Below are positions 43,964-43,969 of a stretch of DNA of 43,969 nt, piece after piece. Within the stretch, counting starts at the first letter, position 1, and each line of letters opens with the position of its first letter. Origin of the DNA: Planctomycetaceae bacterium (GTDB lineage Bacteria > Planctomycetota > Phycisphaerae > SM23-33); the NCBI GenBank assembly GCA_021371965.1, contig JAJFVE010000167.1, positions 1-43,969 on the forward strand, written 5' to 3'. The translations under genes were made by a program, and so were the position numbers. The notes under the pieces are model-generated. The model was given only the letters and a program-made list of their open reading frames with translations, searched no databases and was not told the DNA's origin.

Positions 43964-43969
43964 CAAGAG

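Overview
The window looks like a chromosomal segment of a GC-rich bacterium, most probably a planctomycete of the Phycisphaerae type. This is inferred from gene content only: MoxR/DUF58/transglutaminase and CHASE2-cyclase genes, several zinc-ribbon proteins with a membrane segment, an ECF sigma operon with a large secreted partner, a DUF1570-like lipoprotein, and intergenic spacers packed with short phrase-like repeats. No rRNA, tRNA, CRISPR, transposase or phage gene was found.

Layout. 1-3349 (minus): the N-terminal part of a RamA-like ferredoxin/ASKHA corrinoid-activation protein, then gyrB. 3624-7909 (minus): a 59-aa ORF, a DUF6785-like membrane protein, a small membrane protein and a PHP-domain protein. 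8009-12296 (minus): the translationally coupled moxR, DUF58 and transglutaminase operon. 12582-15627 (plus): a CDP-alcohol phosphatidyltransferase, an unknown membrane protein and a lone HicB-like antitoxin. 15796-19310 (minus): a radical SAM protein with cysteine-rich N-terminus, a thioredoxin-like lipoprotein and a URO-D/MtaA-type protein. 19541-26086 (plus): rsmA, a TPR protein, a CHASE2-adenylate cyclase and a LysM lipoprotein. 26211-30323 (minus): a 3D-domain protein, an HMGL-like aldolase and a zinc-ribbon/TPR protein. 30478-33637: a second radical SAM gene, a small antitoxin-like gene inside an inverted-repeat cassette, parB with two parS sites, and an XRE regulator with a palindromic operator. 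33913-35527: a dUTPase-like gene and a solitary DNA methyltransferase. 35899-38399 (plus): an ECF sigma, anti-sigma-like and duplicated secreted protein operon. 38585-41723 (plus): ispH, a ferredoxin-nitroreductase and a zinc-ribbon membrane protein. 41848-43923 (minus): a zincin-like lipoprotein and a double zinc-ribbon protein, separated by a 441-bp gene-free stretch with DnaA-box-like motifs.

How the genes fit together. Chromosome maintenance is represented by gyrB, parB/parS and possibly an origin-like spacer. Envelope and redox genes dominate the rest. The RamA-like and URO-D genes hint at corrinoid-dependent C1 chemistry in an anaerobe, together with two radical SAM enzymes and a 4Fe-4S nitroreductase.

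The most unusual signal is the repeats. At least nine families of short degenerate repeats fill the spacers, often as inverted pairs 50-300 bp apart. Several arms touch or overlap stop codons. Two copies of one hairpin differ by a compensatory base-pair change. One palindromic family sits in frame inside rsmA as four consecutive hairpin modules, and another sits in frame in the N-terminal linker of parB.
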